Source of the DNA: Diadophis punctatus similis
Lineage: Eukaryota; Chordata; Lepidosauria; Squamata; Dipsadidae
Length of the DNA: 64,000 nt
Assembly (NCBI GenBank): GCA_023053685.1
Contig: JALIGW010000013.1
Coordinates: 16,868,501 to 16,932,500, forward strand
Reading direction: 5' to 3'
The translations under genes and the position numbers were made by a program. Each line of letters starts with the position of its first letter. The first letter of the stretch is position 1. Positions 1-10,581 of this stretch are shown piece after piece. The notes under the pieces were generated by a model that saw only the letters and a program-made list of their open reading frames with translations, made no database searches and was not told the origin of the DNA.

Positions 1-94
1 CTCCACTGATACTCCCCCTCTTGAGACGAAGTACCAGTCCAGACTCACGTGTACTCCCTAAGCCTAACCCCTCACCCTCAAAAAGGGCGGGACT

Positions 95-185
95 TGGAGG
101 CTAGCTCCGCCCTACGAGAATGGGCGTTCAGAAGAAGACAACGTCCCATTCTCCATAGTGGGCGGAGCTAGCCTCCAAGAATTGG
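95..185. repeat. DIRS internal complementary region (copy 1)
   Basis: Two inverted GGAGGCTAGCTCCGCC-type blocks flank a short centre. One half is the reverse complement of the element's 5' extremity (CCATTCTCCATAGTGGGCGGAGC) and the other should match the 3' extremity, which is outside the window. In DIRS elements this region templates completion of the ends and circle formation. Confidence 0.75.
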
Positions 186-206
186 GACATGCCAAAGCGG
201 GCGTCC

Positions 207-2204
207 CTAGGGAGGGGCCTCTAGATCCACGCTGGAACACCCCGGTTGAACCGACGCTAACAAAACGCGACGGCCAAAATCCGCCTCTGCAGAGGCAAAC
301 CGGTCCAGCTTATAATGTCTGACAAAGGACGTCGGGGACGACCACGTCGCCGCTTGACAGATGTCTTCGATGGATGCGGATGTTGACCACGCCGCCGAGG
401 TGGCTGCGCTCCGCGTAGAATGGGCCGTTAGTCGCTCGGGGCGGTGCAGACCCTCCTTCTCGTAAGCGTAGGCGATCACCGAGCGTATCCAGCGACCCAC
501 CATGGCCACCGAAGCCTTCCGACCCATGGACGTCTGGGAAACCCCAATGAAAAGAGCCTCCGAGCGTCGGAAGGGCGTCGTGCGTTGGATATAAAGATCC
601 AGAGACCGCCTGACATCCAGAAGTGGAGAGCACTGATCGAGTTCCGCCGTGGACTCCGGGCAGAATGCGGGAAGTACCAGCTCTTGAGCCCGGTGGAAAT
701 GGGTGTTCGCCTTTGGTACAAACGTTGGGTCCAAGCGGAGAACGACCCTGTCCGGGTAGAACTGGCACAGACCAGGGCGAACCGAGAGGGCCGCCAGCTC
801 CGAAATGCGGCGGGCCGAGGTGATAGCCACCAGGAATACCACCTTTTCCGTCAAGTGGAGAAGAGAGGCGGTGGACAACGGCTCGTATGGGGGTGATGTG
901 AGAGAAACAAGTACCTTCTGTAGATCCCACGAGGGATAGCGGTGTACCACTGACGGAGAGACATTGGACGCTGCTTTGAGGAAGCGGCGTACCAATGAAT
1001 GGTGTGCCAACGGTGCTGCTCCCTGTCCGGACAGCACTGTGGAGAGGGCGGCCACCTGACGCTTCAGGGTGTTGGGCGCTAGTCCCTTGGCCAATCCGGC
1101 CTGAAGGAAGCGCAGGACCTGTATGACCGAGAGATCAACCGGAGACACCGCCTCCCGGGAACACCACTCGCAGAATGCCCGCCAAGTAGCATTGTAGATA
1201 CGGACCGTGGAGGCCCGTCGCGACGAGAGGAGGGTGGTGACAACGTCCTCCGGCACGCCGCGAACCGTCAGAGTGCGCCGCTCAATCGCCAGGCGGTCAG
1301 TTGGTACCAGTGCGGATCTGGATGCCGCACTGACCCCTGGGAGAGCGACGACTCTGTCGGAGGGATCCTCCACAGTGGTTCGACAGAGAGGGACTGGAGA
1401 TCTGCAAACCAGGTCCTCCGGGGCCAGTGCGGGGCCAGGAGGATCACTTCCGCCCGCTCCTGGAGGATCCGACGAATCACTCGCGGAATGATCGACAAGG
1501 GCGGAAACGCGTACAACAGTCCCCTCGGCCAGGGGCAACGGAGTGCATCCATGTCCTCCGCCCCGTATGTCCGGTACCTGCAGATATAACGCGACAGCTT
1601 CGCATTCTGGGGAGTCGCAAAAAGATCTATCAGGGGTTGGCCGAAACTGTTGGTCACTTCGCGGAAGAGGGACTGGTCGAGGCTCCACTCCATGGAGTCC
1701 ACCTCGTGGCGGCTGAGCCAATCCGCCGTGCGGTTCGACTCCCCCGAGATGTGTTCCGCTGAGAGGGACTCTAAGTGCTGCTCGGCCCAAAGGCCGAGGG
1801 CCCTGGCCTCGGACATCAGCTGACAGGACACCGTGCCCCCCTGGCGGTTGATGTGCGCCTTCGCCGTTACGTTGTCCGTCAAGAGGAGAACGTGACGGCC
1901 GGCCAGGGAGGGCAAGAATTGTTGCAGAGCCAGGAACGCCGCACGCAATTCTAGGAGGTTGATGCTGAGGCAGGTCTCCAATGCCGTCCAGGTGCCCTGG
2001 GCCACTCGTTGTCCGGAGTGGGCTCCCCACCTCCGGAGACTGGCGTCGGTGGTTACCGTGAGCCGGCGAGGCTCGTTGAACTCGGTTCCCCTGGTTAGGG
2101 CAGGAGACCGCCACCACTGGAGGGAGCTGCGGGCCGAGTCGGGCAGGCGTACCTTTGATGAAGAAGCGCTCCGGTTCGCACGCTGAAACGGCAAGAGAAA
2201 CCAC
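207..2204 (-). CDS. DIRS tyrosine recombinase (copy 1)
   Basis: This 665-codon frame ends in a lambda-integrase-type tyrosine recombinase domain, roughly residues 310-645. An N-terminal SAM-like/core-binding part (STVRIYNATWRAFCEWC) is followed by the catalytic Arg in SARRISEL, the H-x-x-R box in HSTRSAATSAAW and the nucleophile Tyr in FVRHYKLD. In DIRS elements this enzyme integrates the circular DNA intermediate. The first 300 or so residues overlap the RT/RNase H frame in another phase, a usual DIRS arrangement; the real start within that overlap cannot be fixed from sequence. The frame has no internal stop or frameshift and its catalytic residues look complete. Confidence 0.85.
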   Translation of the reverse strand: MVSLAVSACEPERFFIKGTPARLGPQLPPVVAVSCPNQGNRVQRASPAHGNHRRQSPEVGSPLRTTSGPGHLDGIGDLPQHQPPRIACGVPGSATILALPGRPSRSPLDGQRNGEGAHQPPGGHGVLSADVRGQGPRPLGRAALRVPLSGTHLGGVEPHGGLAQPPRGGLHGVEPRPVPLPRSDQQFRPTPDRSFCDSPECEAVALYLQVPDIRGGGHGCTPLPLAEGTVVRVSALVDHSASDSSDPPGAGGSDPPGPALAPEDLVCRSPVPLCRTTVEDPSDRVVALPGVSAASRSALVPTDRLAIERRTLTVRGVPEDVVTTLLSSRRASTVRIYNATWRAFCEWCSREAVSPVDLSVIQVLRFLQAGLAKGLAPNTLKRQVAALSTVLSGQGAAPLAHHSLVRRFLKAASNVSPSVVHRYPSWDLQKVLVSLTSPPYEPLSTASLLHLTEKVVFLVAITSARRISELAALSVRPGLCQFYPDRVVLRLDPTFVPKANTHFHRAQELVLPAFCPESTAELDQCSPLLDVRRSLDLYIQRTTPFRRSEALFIGVSQTSMGRKASVAMVGRWIRSVIAYAYEKEGLHRPERLTAHSTRSAATSAAWSTSASIEDICQAATWSSPTSFVRHYKLDRFASAEADFGRRVLLASVQPGCSSVDLEAPP

Positions 2205-3064
2205 TGTAACTCTCTGGAATGCAGTTGAGCCCAGGGAGTAACGTGGATGGCGGATATCATTTTGCCCAAAAGGGAGGAGAGGGTGCTCAGGGGGACTCTG
2301 TCCAGCCTGAGTACCTTATCCACCATGTCGGCCAGGCTGGCTTGCCGTTCCGGGGAAAGGAACACCCTGCAATCCAGGGAATTAATGATGGTGCCTAAAT
2401 GAAGGATCTCTTGTGACGGATCGAGGTGACTCTTCTCTAGGTTTACCGAGAAGCCAAGGGATCGAAGGGCCTCCAGCGTATGTTGGACATGGGCGGAGGC
2501 CTGTGCCGGAGAGGACGACAAGATGAGGATGTCGTCCAGGTAACACTGTACCCTAATGGGGACGGCTCTAAGGTGGGCCGCGAGAGCAGCCAACACCTTG
2601 GTGAACACCCTGGGGGCCGAGGACAAGCCGAAGGGCAGAGCCGTGTACTGGTAGTGGTCGTCGAGATAACAGAAGCGAAGATATTGCTGATAGTCTGGGT
2701 GTATGGGTACATGGAGATAAGCCTCCGTGAGGTCTATGGAGGCCATGAGATCACCCTCCCGTATGCAGGTGAGGATAGACTGCAAGGTAGACATCTTAAA
2801 CTTTTTATAAACCAAATATTTATTTAGACGTTTAAGATCCAGGACCGCTCTCCACCCTCCTGAGGCCTTCTGGACGAGGAACAGGATCGAATAAAACCCT
2901 CGGCCCCGCTGATCCTCCGGAACCCGCTGGATCGCATCGATGTCAAGTAGATGCCGGATGGCGTCCCGCATGAGCGATCTCTTTTCGGAGTTGGAGGAGC
3001 GGGGACACCTCAGAAAGAACCCCGGGGGGTTGGAGATGAGGTCCAATCGGAGACCCGATGACAC
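1268..3064 (-). CDS. DIRS reverse transcriptase / RNase H / methyltransferase-like polyprotein (copy 1)
   Basis: The 598-codon frame carries a reverse transcriptase with the catalytic YLDD box near residue 173. It is followed by an RNase H region with TTDAS, NLLELRAAF, LTDNVTAKAHINRQGG and TADWLSR. At the C-terminus is the DIRS-associated adenine-methyltransferase-like domain (DLFATPQNAKLSRY, YAFPPLSII, LLAPHWPRRTWF). The open frame continues upstream of the coordinate given, through a PIGGRL..FFARRWE block, into the 3' end of gag in a shifted phase, so the natural start is probably further upstream. The junction that is frame-broken in copy 2 (ISNPPGFFLRCP here) is continuous in this copy. 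No disabling lesion is seen. Confidence 0.88.
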   Translation of the reverse strand: MSSGLRLDLISNPPGFFLRCPRSSNSEKRSLMRDAIRHLLDIDAIQRVPEDQRGRGFYSILFLVQKASGGWRAVLDLKRLNKYLVYKKFKMSTLQSILTCIREGDLMASIDLTEAYLHVPIHPDYQQYLRFCYLDDHYQYTALPFGLSSAPRVFTKVLAALAAHLRAVPIRVQCYLDDILILSSSPAQASAHVQHTLEALRSLGFSVNLEKSHLDPSQEILHLGTIINSLDCRVFLSPERQASLADMVDKVLRLDRVPLSTLSSLLGKMISAIHVTPWAQLHSRELQWFLLPFQRANRSASSSKVRLPDSARSSLQWWRSPALTRGTEFNEPRRLTVTTDASLRRWGAHSGQRVAQGTWTALETCLSINLLELRAAFLALQQFLPSLAGRHVLLLTDNVTAKAHINRQGGTVSCQLMSEARALGLWAEQHLESLSAEHISGESNRTADWLSRHEVDSMEWSLDQSLFREVTNSFGQPLIDLFATPQNAKLSRYICRYRTYGAEDMDALRCPWPRGLLYAFPPLSIIPRVIRRILQERAEVILLAPHWPRRTWFADLQSLSVEPLWRIPPTESSLSQGSVRHPDPHWYQLTAWRLSGAL

Positions 3065-3153
3065 GGTCTCACGGACCCAGACGTCGGTCGTGATGGCCTC
3101 CCACCGCCTAGCGAAAAAACGCAGGCGGCCCCCAATGGGAGGACCGGAGTCGC

Positions 3154-4866
3154 CTATTTGTAATGGCGGAAGGAGCGACCGCCTGTTCCCCGAAAAGGGC
3201 GCCTGGTGGAGTTATCCGCCCGGCGTCTATCCTGGCCCTGGTGCAGCCGCCCCCCGGATTGTTGCCTGCCCTGGGAATAGGAGGGCTGCCTAAAGGGGCG
3301 TCTAGGGAATGGGGAGGAAGCTGGCGGGGTGGAGGAGGAGGCCTTGGCCTGCGCCTTGCGGGTGGCATTGGGCAGCACCTTCCTCTTGTCCTTGGATTCC
3401 ACAAGGTAGGGATCCAAGGCGTCAGCGAAAAGGGACTGACCCTTGACAGGTGCGATCGCCAAACGCCACTTGTGGCGGCAGTCTGCTGGCCAACTGCGGA
3501 GCCAGTGCATGCGGCGGGCAACGATGGTGGACCCCATAGCCCTGGCCGCAAAACGGGAGGCCTGAAGGGTGGCATCAGATGTGAACTGGCTCGCCACGAT
3601 CAGCTTGTTTATATCCTGCCGGGTCCTGGTATCTGCATCGGTCAGGCGTTCCTGCAGGCTCTTGAGCCAACGAATCGAGGTCCTGCAGAAAAAGGACGCT
3701 GTGGATGAGGCTCTGATAGCCCAAGCAGGAGACTGATGTGCACGCTGTAGGGCTTGCTCCGTGCGACGGTCCTCAGGGCGCAGGAGCTCCTCCGAATCCC
3801 CCGGCATTTGTGCAGTTGTATATAATGCCTTGATCGGTGGGTCGACCGGAGGGATCGGGAGGTGTTGTGCCAGGGCCTGATCCACATTGAAAAACCTTTT
3901 ATCAACCGTGGATGGCGCCGCCCCCGTGGAAGGAGCCTGCCACTGCTTTAATACTGAATCCACAAACAGGCGAGGAGTTGGAATGACCTCAGCCTGGGAG
4001 GTGGTTTCCTCAAAGAGGGGCTCCACCTCCTCCTCCTCAGACTGTTTGGCTGCAGCTGAGGAGACCTTGGCCGTGGCCTTGGCCTTGTGGAGTAGTGACT
4101 TAAAGAGTCCAGGATTAAAAAGGCCAGTTGTAACCGGCGTTTCCGGGGCCATGTCTTCATCGGCCGAAAGGTCCAGCTCCTGTTCCATGTCCTCCGGATC
4201 CTTCAGGGAGCCTGGAGTATCTAGTAGGACAGACTCACCCTCATCCGACGGAACAGTGTCAGCTGGTCTAGATGAGGCCCCTGTCCGGGGCGGGGGTTTC
4301 GGTGTGGCGAGGGTGGATGTGGAAGTGGAGGCCCGCTTTAGGCCCGCCTCGATCCCCTTTTGTATGGCAAACTGGATCAAGGCTTGGACCTCAGGGTCCT
4401 GGAGCCGAGCCACAGCCGCCGCCGACGGAGGGTTGGGTTCCCTGCTGGCACTAGGCCTAGGGTCCTCCCAGATGTCCCCTTCCCCTAAACAGAGGTCAGG
4501 GTTATCCAGGGACAGGGCACCTGATGACTGTCTAGACCTGTTGGGGGGTCTTGCCTCCTTGGCCTTGGCGGGTGGTGCCTCTGCGCCACAGCTGGTGGAG
4601 GGCGTGGGCTCTCTGGGAGGCGTGGATGCCCTGGGAGGCTCAGGTGCCTTGTTCCGTTCCCCCCCCCCGCTGGGGCGAGCGCCTGCCTCTCTCCGGGGCT
4701 GATGGGCGTGGGGGGGAACGATCCCTGCTTGCGGGCCCACGGAGGGGGGAGCGGTCCCTGCTGGCCGACCCTCTGGACCCTCCTCGTTTATCTCGGGCTT
4801 CCCTGGATGACCTGGAACTGCCCCTGCTCTTTGACTGCTTGTCAGCCATGAGCTTATTCGGGCCAC
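3154..4866 (-). CDS. DIRS gag-like protein (copy 1), N-terminal frameshift
   Basis: The frame encodes a charged, Pro/Ser/Arg-rich N-terminal half and a conserved capsid-like C-terminal half. Blocks shared with copy 2 include LFHKAKAT-like, VIPTPRLFVDSV, RTSIRWLKSLQERL and ARRMHWLRSWPADCRHKW, ending in a basic GRSFRHYK tail. The likely true N-terminus (MADKQSKSRG, start codon at 4847-4849) is in a different phase from the body. The switch coincides with a long C run at about 4661-4670 on the plus strand, so a homopolymer indel probably breaks this gag. The 3' end overlaps the RT frame. Function as a structural nucleic-acid-binding protein is inferred from position. Confidence 0.7.
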   Translation of the reverse strand: MARISSWLTSSQRAGAVPGHPGKPEINEEGPEGRPAGTAPPSVGPQAGIVPPHAHQPRREAGARPSGGGERNKAPEPPRASTPPREPTPSTSCGAEAPPAKAKEARPPNRSRQSSGALSLDNPDLCLGEGDIWEDPRPSASREPNPPSAAAVARLQDPEVQALIQFAIQKGIEAGLKRASTSTSTLATPKPPPRTGASSRPADTVPSDEGESVLLDTPGSLKDPEDMEQELDLSADEDMAPETPVTTGLFNPGLFKSLLHKAKATAKVSSAAAKQSEEEEVEPLFEETTSQAEVIPTPRLFVDSVLKQWQAPSTGAAPSTVDKRFFNVDQALAQHLPIPPVDPPIKALYTTAQMPGDSEELLRPEDRRTEQALQRAHQSPAWAIRASSTASFFCRTSIRWLKSLQERLTDADTRTRQDINKLIVASQFTSDATLQASRFAARAMGSTIVARRMHWLRSWPADCRHKWRLAIAPVKGQSLFADALDPYLVESKDKRKVLPNATRKAQAKASSSTPPASSPFPRRPFRQPSYSQGRQQSGGRLHQGQDRRRADNSTRRPFRGTGGRSFRHYK

Positions 4867-4869
4867 GAA

Positions 4870-5649
4870 GAGAGTGCTTGGCTATGCCTTCGTAAGGGAT
4901 CGGAAGGCCGACTTTCTTCGGAGCTACCGACGCGGCTGCGGAGCTCTGCGGCGTGGCCTGGTGACGTCGATCCCTCTGATCGCAGCTACTGCGGCTGCGC
5001 GAACTGCCGAAATGAAGCGAGGGCGGAAGGAGCCGGAGCGCCGAGAGCCGATGACGCAGGGCGCTCTACTGCGGCTGCGCGAATTTAGCAAGGGCGGGGA
5101 GGCGGAGCCCAGGCGAATGGCGCGAAGTCCTCGAACGGCCGTTGGCGCTGAAGGGTGAGGCTGAGGAAAAACGGTGAATCCTCCGCTGTCGCTTGCCTCC
5201 CAACCCAGCCGCTTTTTCCAAGGGTTTCGGCAGATGAGTCCCTCAGTTCGGCCCTGAGCGACGCTGAGCCCGCTGTGGCCGTGGACGAAGGGGAGAGGCC
5301 GAGCGCGCAAGCGCAGAGCTTCTGCGCCTGTCAGTCAACGATCCCTCAGATGAGGCCTCTCAAACCCCGCGGGCGTGGCACAGGCCACCCTGGCCTAGTC
5401 GCTCAAGCGCTAGGCTTCTGCGACGAATACGGGGGTCCCCACGATAAGGCCAGGCCGCTAGACAGCAACGAGGGAAGCCAGTCAGCCACAACAGTGGCGA
5501 TAGGCAGGCGATGGGCAGGGCGCACCTTCGCCAGTTATCCCCACAGTAGATGGCAACTGTATGGGGCAAGCACTCACAGTTGACAGTTGATGCTGAAGAT
5601 GTAGATGTTAATTTCACAGACACAGAAATAGGGAGACACAAGTCCTTGA
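4870..5649 (-). other. DIRS 5' untranslated/leader region (copy 1)
   Basis: GC-rich sequence lies between the terminal repeat and gag. It contains short direct repeats of CTACTGCGGCTGCGCGAA (about 4985 and 5067). Open frames here lack recognisable domains and I treat them as chance. Confidence 0.5.
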
Positions 5650-5781
5650 CTAAGACTGAGTCGAAAGAGGGGGAGTATCAGTGGAGTTCAGCTTTTATAG
5701 GTTTCCAGACTCAGTCCTAATTGGCTGTAGAATGTGTCATCCCAATTCTTGGAGGCTAGCTCCGCCCACTATGGAGAATGG
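5650..5781 (-). repeat. DIRS 5' terminal inverted repeat with TATA-like box (copy 1)
   Basis: This is the outer end of copy 1. Its inner part (AACTCCACTGATACTCCCCCTCTT on the minus strand) recurs inverted at positions 1-22. A TATAAAA motif on the minus strand at about 5693-5699 may serve as promoter. The sequence from 5782 on is single-copy-like flank and matches 14330-14430 in inverted orientation. Confidence 0.75.
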
Positions 5782-5939
5782 AAAAAAAGTCTCAAGACTT
5801 GGATGCAATATTAGATATAGCAAGATTTTGTTGCAACATTAGGGTTAAAAATGAAGGAGGTTATATAATCACTAAACTGTTTAGCAAATTCATTCCCCAT
5901 AATTAACAATAGGCCTCAGGACATGGAAACTATGAACCG

Positions 5940-6480
5940 AATATAGTTTTAGAAACATCTGGATAATAAAAACCCAAGATACATTATTAAGCATCAAGAA
6001 TTTATTTACATGCAAAGCAAGTCTTTGGCAAAACAGGTATAATTCTGTACAAAGGAAAAGCCAAGAAAATCTGGATAGAAAATCTGAGATTATTAGCCCC
6101 TTACACAAAATATAGTTCATGGTTCACAGATAAGAAGTGCTGTTTGTAGAGGCTGAAGTCTTATCCGCACAACAGCTGAGCAGAGGAGATTCCAAGTCAG
6201 TCTTTCAAGTGATAGTTTCATGTGATGCTCAGGATAAACCTCAGTTTCAGGCAAAGGAAAAGAAGTCAGAGAACGATTATATATCTGCAGATCACAGGAA
6301 TGTCTCCAGGAGTTGCTTAACTAATCTACCAAGCCAGTTCTGATCCCACCACATCTTCACTGCAGATGTCAGGATGGATGGTCCTCTCAGGCCATTCATA
6401 CACAAGTCGTTTTCCTTTGGGGAAAAATTGTTTTCACAAATTTGTGAATCGTGGCACAATATTAGTTTGTTATTTAAATG
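5940..6480. repeat. Unclassified interspersed repeat, copy 1 (about 500 bp)
   Basis: From about 6020 this matches 11940-12390 in the same orientation over about 450 bp (shared blocks such as AATTCTGTACAAAGGAAAAG and GCACAACAGCTGAGCAGAGG). It also shares its 3' end (GGCACAATATTAGTTTGTTAT) with the copy split at 9143 by an LTR. No coding potential or family identity was recognised. Confidence 0.65.
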
Positions 6481-7175
6481 ATACTGATATTAAAATGATA
6501 TTTCTTAATCCCCTTTGCATTTTCTTCCTTATCGATTATATTTAGTTTCTTCTTCCCTCTAACAGTGTTGTATTAGGTGTATTTGTACTGGTCATGCCAT
6601 TCGCCAGTTGCTGGCTGTCCCTTTTTGAGGAGGGGGTGTCTGCCAATCCCACCCCCACATTTATAGACCTGGGTTGATGTTTTCTTTTGAGGCTGTGACC
6701 TCTGGGATGGGGTAGACTGTGGCTGGTTACATTTATCCTTGTTGCCTCTCCATTACTGCTCTCAATTTCTAACAGCTTTTAGGCATGGATGTTTGGCTGG
6801 ATTTTCTTAACTGGGCTTTTGCTCATTTCCAGCTGAACTTTAGTTCTTCCATGGAGTCAGTGATAACATACTCAGGCCTACCACTAGGAATGTTTAGCTG
6901 ATCATGGGTGGTAGGTTAAAAATATGTACAGCTGAAACAAAGAACAAAAATGACTAAAAATGTGCCATTAATTGCAAGACCGAATCCATGAAAACTAAAT
7001 TAAGGAGAGCAGAGTTGTTAAGCAAACCTTCAAAAACCTGAAAATTTAACCTCTATGTCTTCCAAGGTCAGATGCTAACTGATGAGACAGAAGATTTCAG
7101 ATAGGAACATATGTACTTAACTTAGAAAATGTTGTTTGATATGAAGAACCCAATTTTACTAGTTTATTTTATTTA
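6481..7175. other. Unassigned non-coding sequence
   Basis: AT-rich sequence with only short chance open frames. No family was recognised. Confidence 0.4.
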
Positions 7176-8161
7176 CCGTATTTTTCGGAGTATAAGACGC
7201 ACCTTTTTACCCTCAAAAAGAGGGTAAAAATTTGGGTGCATCTTATACACCGAATGTAGCCCCACCCAGCCAACCCCACCCTTTGGCCCCTGCCTGCCAG
7301 CAATTTACCTCTTTGCAGCAAACAGAACAGAAACAGAAGCCTTATTAGCACAATAAAAGATTATCTGCCTCCCAACCTAGAGCTGACAGGCTTGCAAGCC
7401 ATGTGGTAAAATGAAACTAACTACGGTGGCTGTAATGAGACAAAATTCTGGGAGATAAACTGCTGACAATATTACACTGCTGAAATTGCAAGAAAGTAAG
7501 CTACAGCTACTGTAGCCTAGAGGTAGAGCTCTTGCCTCACAGTCAGGAGGTTATGAGTTCTATCCTAGGTGGAGGCAGATTCTGTTAATATGTTATTTTG
7601 TTAAATGTTTGTAGAGTGTTCAAATTATAAGACTTATTTTTTAAAAGATTGCTTTATTATTGTTCTAGACAACTTAACAAAATGAAGAAGCTTTTTAAAA
7701 TAAATTCTTGTTCTGAAGAGGCCCAGTGCTATTGTATCTTCCTTTAAATAGCAGAAAGCCTTCCAGAAAGCCACATCAATTTTGAAGATCTGTAAAAGTA
7801 TAATCTGAAATGTCCTGTTTTAGTATTAAGTATTAGTATTAAAATAAGGCAGCTGAATTAAACCCTGATTTAGTCATGTTTGGAGTAGATCTATTTAAAT
7901 AATTGGGAGGAGTTAGTGTGATTACATTTAAGAAAACTTTCTGGGATTAATATACTGCCATAATGTACATTTCTCCAATTCTTTGCTATTTCTATGGGTC
8001 AGACACACATGCACAGAAATACACAGCAAACAGTGTATATCATCTGTGCTGTTTGCTGTTTGCTGTTTGGCAAATTGCTGGGAGGCAGAGGCCTTTTTTC
8101 TTTGTTTTCCTCCCCCAAAACTAATTATACTTCGGTGCGTCTTATACACCGAAAAATACGG
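7176..8161. mobile_element. Mariner-like element with CCGTATTTTTCGG inverted ends, copy 1
   Basis: The inverted ends begin CCGTATTTTTCGGAGTATAA and finish in the reverse complement (CACCGAAAAATACGG). They are bounded by TA on both sides (7174-7175 and 8162-8163), as expected for Tc1/mariner-type insertion. No transposase frame survives. The interior resembles copy 2 at 36784-37792, including the block around ATTATTGTTCTAGACAACTTA, which serves as an uninterrupted reference for an insertion in copy 2. Superfamily is inferred from the TA target and ends. Confidence 0.75.
7505..7580 (+). repeat. tRNA-like segment (SINE head) inside mariner-like copy 1
   Basis: TAGCCTAGAGGTAGAGCTC resembles an internal A box, and GAGTTCTATCC resembles a B box about 35 bases later, with a possible anticodon-arm region between. 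It has no clean acceptor stem, so a tRNA-derived SINE head is likelier than a working tRNA gene. Confidence 0.35.
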
Positions 8162-8163
8162 TA

Positions 8164-9142
8164 AATGGATAAGGAAGATAATTTATTTAAATGGATAAGG
8201 AAGATAATATTAGAAATGAGAACTGATAATTAAATGTTCCTTCACCAGACCATTCAAATTAGATTACAACTAAGAAAAGAAATGATTCTTTTTTACTCTC
8301 TCATGTTTTTGTAAATTGTTCAGTATTCAAAATATGTGCCATTACAGTCCTTCATATAAGTAGTCCCAGACTTGTATATTTCCCTTTCGTCAGCAGATGA
8401 CGCTCTCCAACAACATTTTAGTATTGCCAGTAGTCAATCATTATTTTAGTTATAATTCAATTATAAAAGCAGGATAAGTTTTTTAAGTAAACGATTCCAG
8501 CATTTTAAAATGCCTTCCCATTACCATGTCTTCCCAGTTTAAGAGTCCAATTTTCTGTATATTTTAAAAAAATATTATTTTTCTCTCTTGACATCTTTTT
8601 CTTCCAGTCTGGTATTTTCCTCAAAATGCTCAGTCACTGCTTAAACAGATAATTCTGAGCAAAAAATTCAAAATTCTTTCTTGGGGTTATAAGCAAAAAG
8701 AAATTCTCTCCCCCAGTTCCAGTCACCTACTTCGCTCCAGCACCAATCTTAGTTGTTCCTCAGTTGTCCCAGCTTTGTGGCAGCCATCTTTAGACTGCCT
8801 CTTCCCCTCACCGTGGCTCAGAGGGAAATAGAGCCCCGGGTCAGACAGGAGAGCTGCGACTGTCCACGACCTCACAGGGCGCCCCTCTTTGCTTCACCAC
8901 CCCTACAGGGAGGATGTGGCTCATTTTGGAGCCCACCAACAGGGAGAACTCGGCACAGGAGTGTGGAGACCCGCTCCGCGTGTCCGATTCCTGCCACGAA
9001 GTCAACCGGAAGTCCTGCCAAGCCAGTTCTTATCCTGCAAGCTCTTCATTAAAGATGTCAGGATTGATGGCAATAAACAGATTATTTTGGGAAAACATTT
9101 GTTTTCAATACAAAAAAAGAATTATGGCATGATATTAGTTTG
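8164..9142. other. Unassigned sequence ending in the interrupted interspersed repeat
   Basis: 8164-8700 is AT-rich with nothing recognised. 8730-9000 is GC-richer with open frames that have no known domain. From about 8985 the sequence matches the 3' part of the repeat at 5940-6480 and is then interrupted by the solo LTR that follows. Confidence 0.4.
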
Positions 9143-9775
9143 TGTTCTGACCCATCCTTAGCAGAACCAAGGAACAGACTCCTTGTCCCGAAAAAACCCT
9201 CTTTATTTAACTATTGTGAATTCATGGCATTCACACACAGAAAAGTCCAGGCAATAATCCTTCCAAGGATTAATTGCAATAACAGACCTTATCAGTCCTT
9301 GGATAATTGCCAGGCTGAGAGCTTCCAGTCGCAAAGCTGTAAATTAATTCCTGGCAAGAAGTCTCTGAGGCACGAACCACGCTAAGTAAATCTTCCCAAT
9401 GAAATATGAACTGTTGTCTCCTGCAACCACCACTCCTCTTTTGCTTCTATTTATTCCCCAGCCAGGGAGGGGCTATTCAGCATTCACGTGTGCCTTTCTC
9501 CCCAAGTCAGCCCCTGTTCCTCAGTTGTTCTCCTCTCCTCACATCTCTGCGCATACATGCATTTGGAACAGGCCCCAGCTGTTTTTCTTCCCCACTTATC
9601 TCCGACTCCAAAGGCAGCTGGGAAATGTCGGACAGCCCTGGCTCTATCTCTGTTTCTGACACAGAGCATCCACCAGAGCCTTCCCCAGACTCCAGGACTG
9701 GCCCAAGTTCCTCCCCAAACCTCCTCCTCGTCCAAGTCTGCCGCCTGCTCCACTGGCAGCTGGCGGGCCACAACA
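9143..9775 (-). mobile_element. Solo LTR of an endogenous retrovirus or LTR retrotransposon
   Basis: A 633-bp unit starts TGTTGTGGCCCGCC and ends GGTCAGAACA on the minus strand, so it has TG...CA ends. It is flanked on both sides by the 5-bp duplication GTTTG (9138-9142 and 9776-9780). There is no internal region. It interrupts the ...ATTAGTTTGTTATTTAAA... block of the interspersed repeat that is uninterrupted near 6470. Solo LTRs form by recombination between the two LTRs of a provirus. Confidence 0.85.
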
Positions 9776-9780
9776 GTTTG

Positions 9781-10581
9781 TTATTTAAAGTATATTGGCT
9801 TGTTTATTGAGTTTATTAATATTCCCAAGCAATTCCCTTCACCAAAACCCAGAACTGTCCCAATTAAGTCGAGCAAAAAGCAGACCAATGCTATTCCACA
9901 GAACAATGGCCACAAGGCATTTGAAACTTTCCCAAACAAGATAAATCCATCAGGCAAAATTTAATCCACAATACAAGCGGTTTACAAGGCAAGAAAAGTC
10001 CAGAGTCCACAATGCATGATCCAAAGTCAAGGCATAGTGTCAATCAAAGCAAGGCAGGAATCATGACCAGGAAACATGCAACTACAAGATGAATACATTG
10101 TTTCCAGCATCATCTCCATCTGTCTGCTGTGCTAAATAGCCAGTTTCTGGTGCAGCCCATCAAGAGGAATGAGGCTGCCTCCTCATGAGTAGTCAGGCTG
10201 ACGTTTGCTGCTCCTGCCTTTTCTCTGCCCTATGTGTTCTCGGATCAGGTGCAGAAGGCAGTTCCTCTGCTTCATCACTGACCAGTTGCAGATGTGTGCT
10301 TTCCCCACCTCAGGGCTGCCCTACTGCAGCTGTACTTCAGTTATTATACCTATGACCTTCCTCCTGCTGTCCAGCTTGAACATATTTTCTTCTTCTTTAA
10401 TCCATTACTTCTGGTCCTATTTTCTAGGTTGATAGAGAAACACCCTGCTCTGTCCTTTATGTGACCATATTCAGATATTTTACAACTTCTCTTTTTTCTG
10501 CAGATCAAACCCAACCAGATCCTTTAACTTTTGCTCCTAGAATTTGGCTTCCAGATATCCTAGTGTCCTAATTGCTATCTT
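9781..10581. other. Unclassified repeat-like sequence
   Basis: This continues the interrupted repeat and then runs into sequence with an LTR-like look on the minus strand. No ends, target duplication or coding domains could be fixed. Confidence 0.35.

Larger units (their letters stand above)
1..5781 (-). mobile_element. DIRS-type tyrosine-recombinase retrotransposon, copy 1 (3' end cut by window edge)
   Basis: The gene order read on the minus strand is gag-like, RT/RNase H/methyltransferase, tyrosine recombinase, which is the DIRS order. The upstream terminal inverted repeat lies at about 5650-5781, and part of its inverted partner lies at 1-45 before the window ends. The internal complementary region is at about 95-185, where the two element ends are joined in reverse complement (a GGAGGCTAGCTCCGCC core occurs on both sides). 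This split-repeat architecture is characteristic of DIRS elements, which replicate through a circular intermediate and insert by tyrosine recombinase without target duplication. It is a different subfamily from the copy at 53629-59715: the outer repeat cores match but the inner terminal repeat differs. Confidence 0.9.

Noticed and set aside
207..1270. Many medium plus-strand frames opposite the DIRS genes (e.g. 444-896, 1207-1491)
   Set aside because: They are antisense shadows of the GC-rich recombinase and RT frames with no domain.
7505..7580. Functional tRNA gene
   Set aside because: No closed acceptor stem or terminator; it lies inside a transposon and fits a SINE head.
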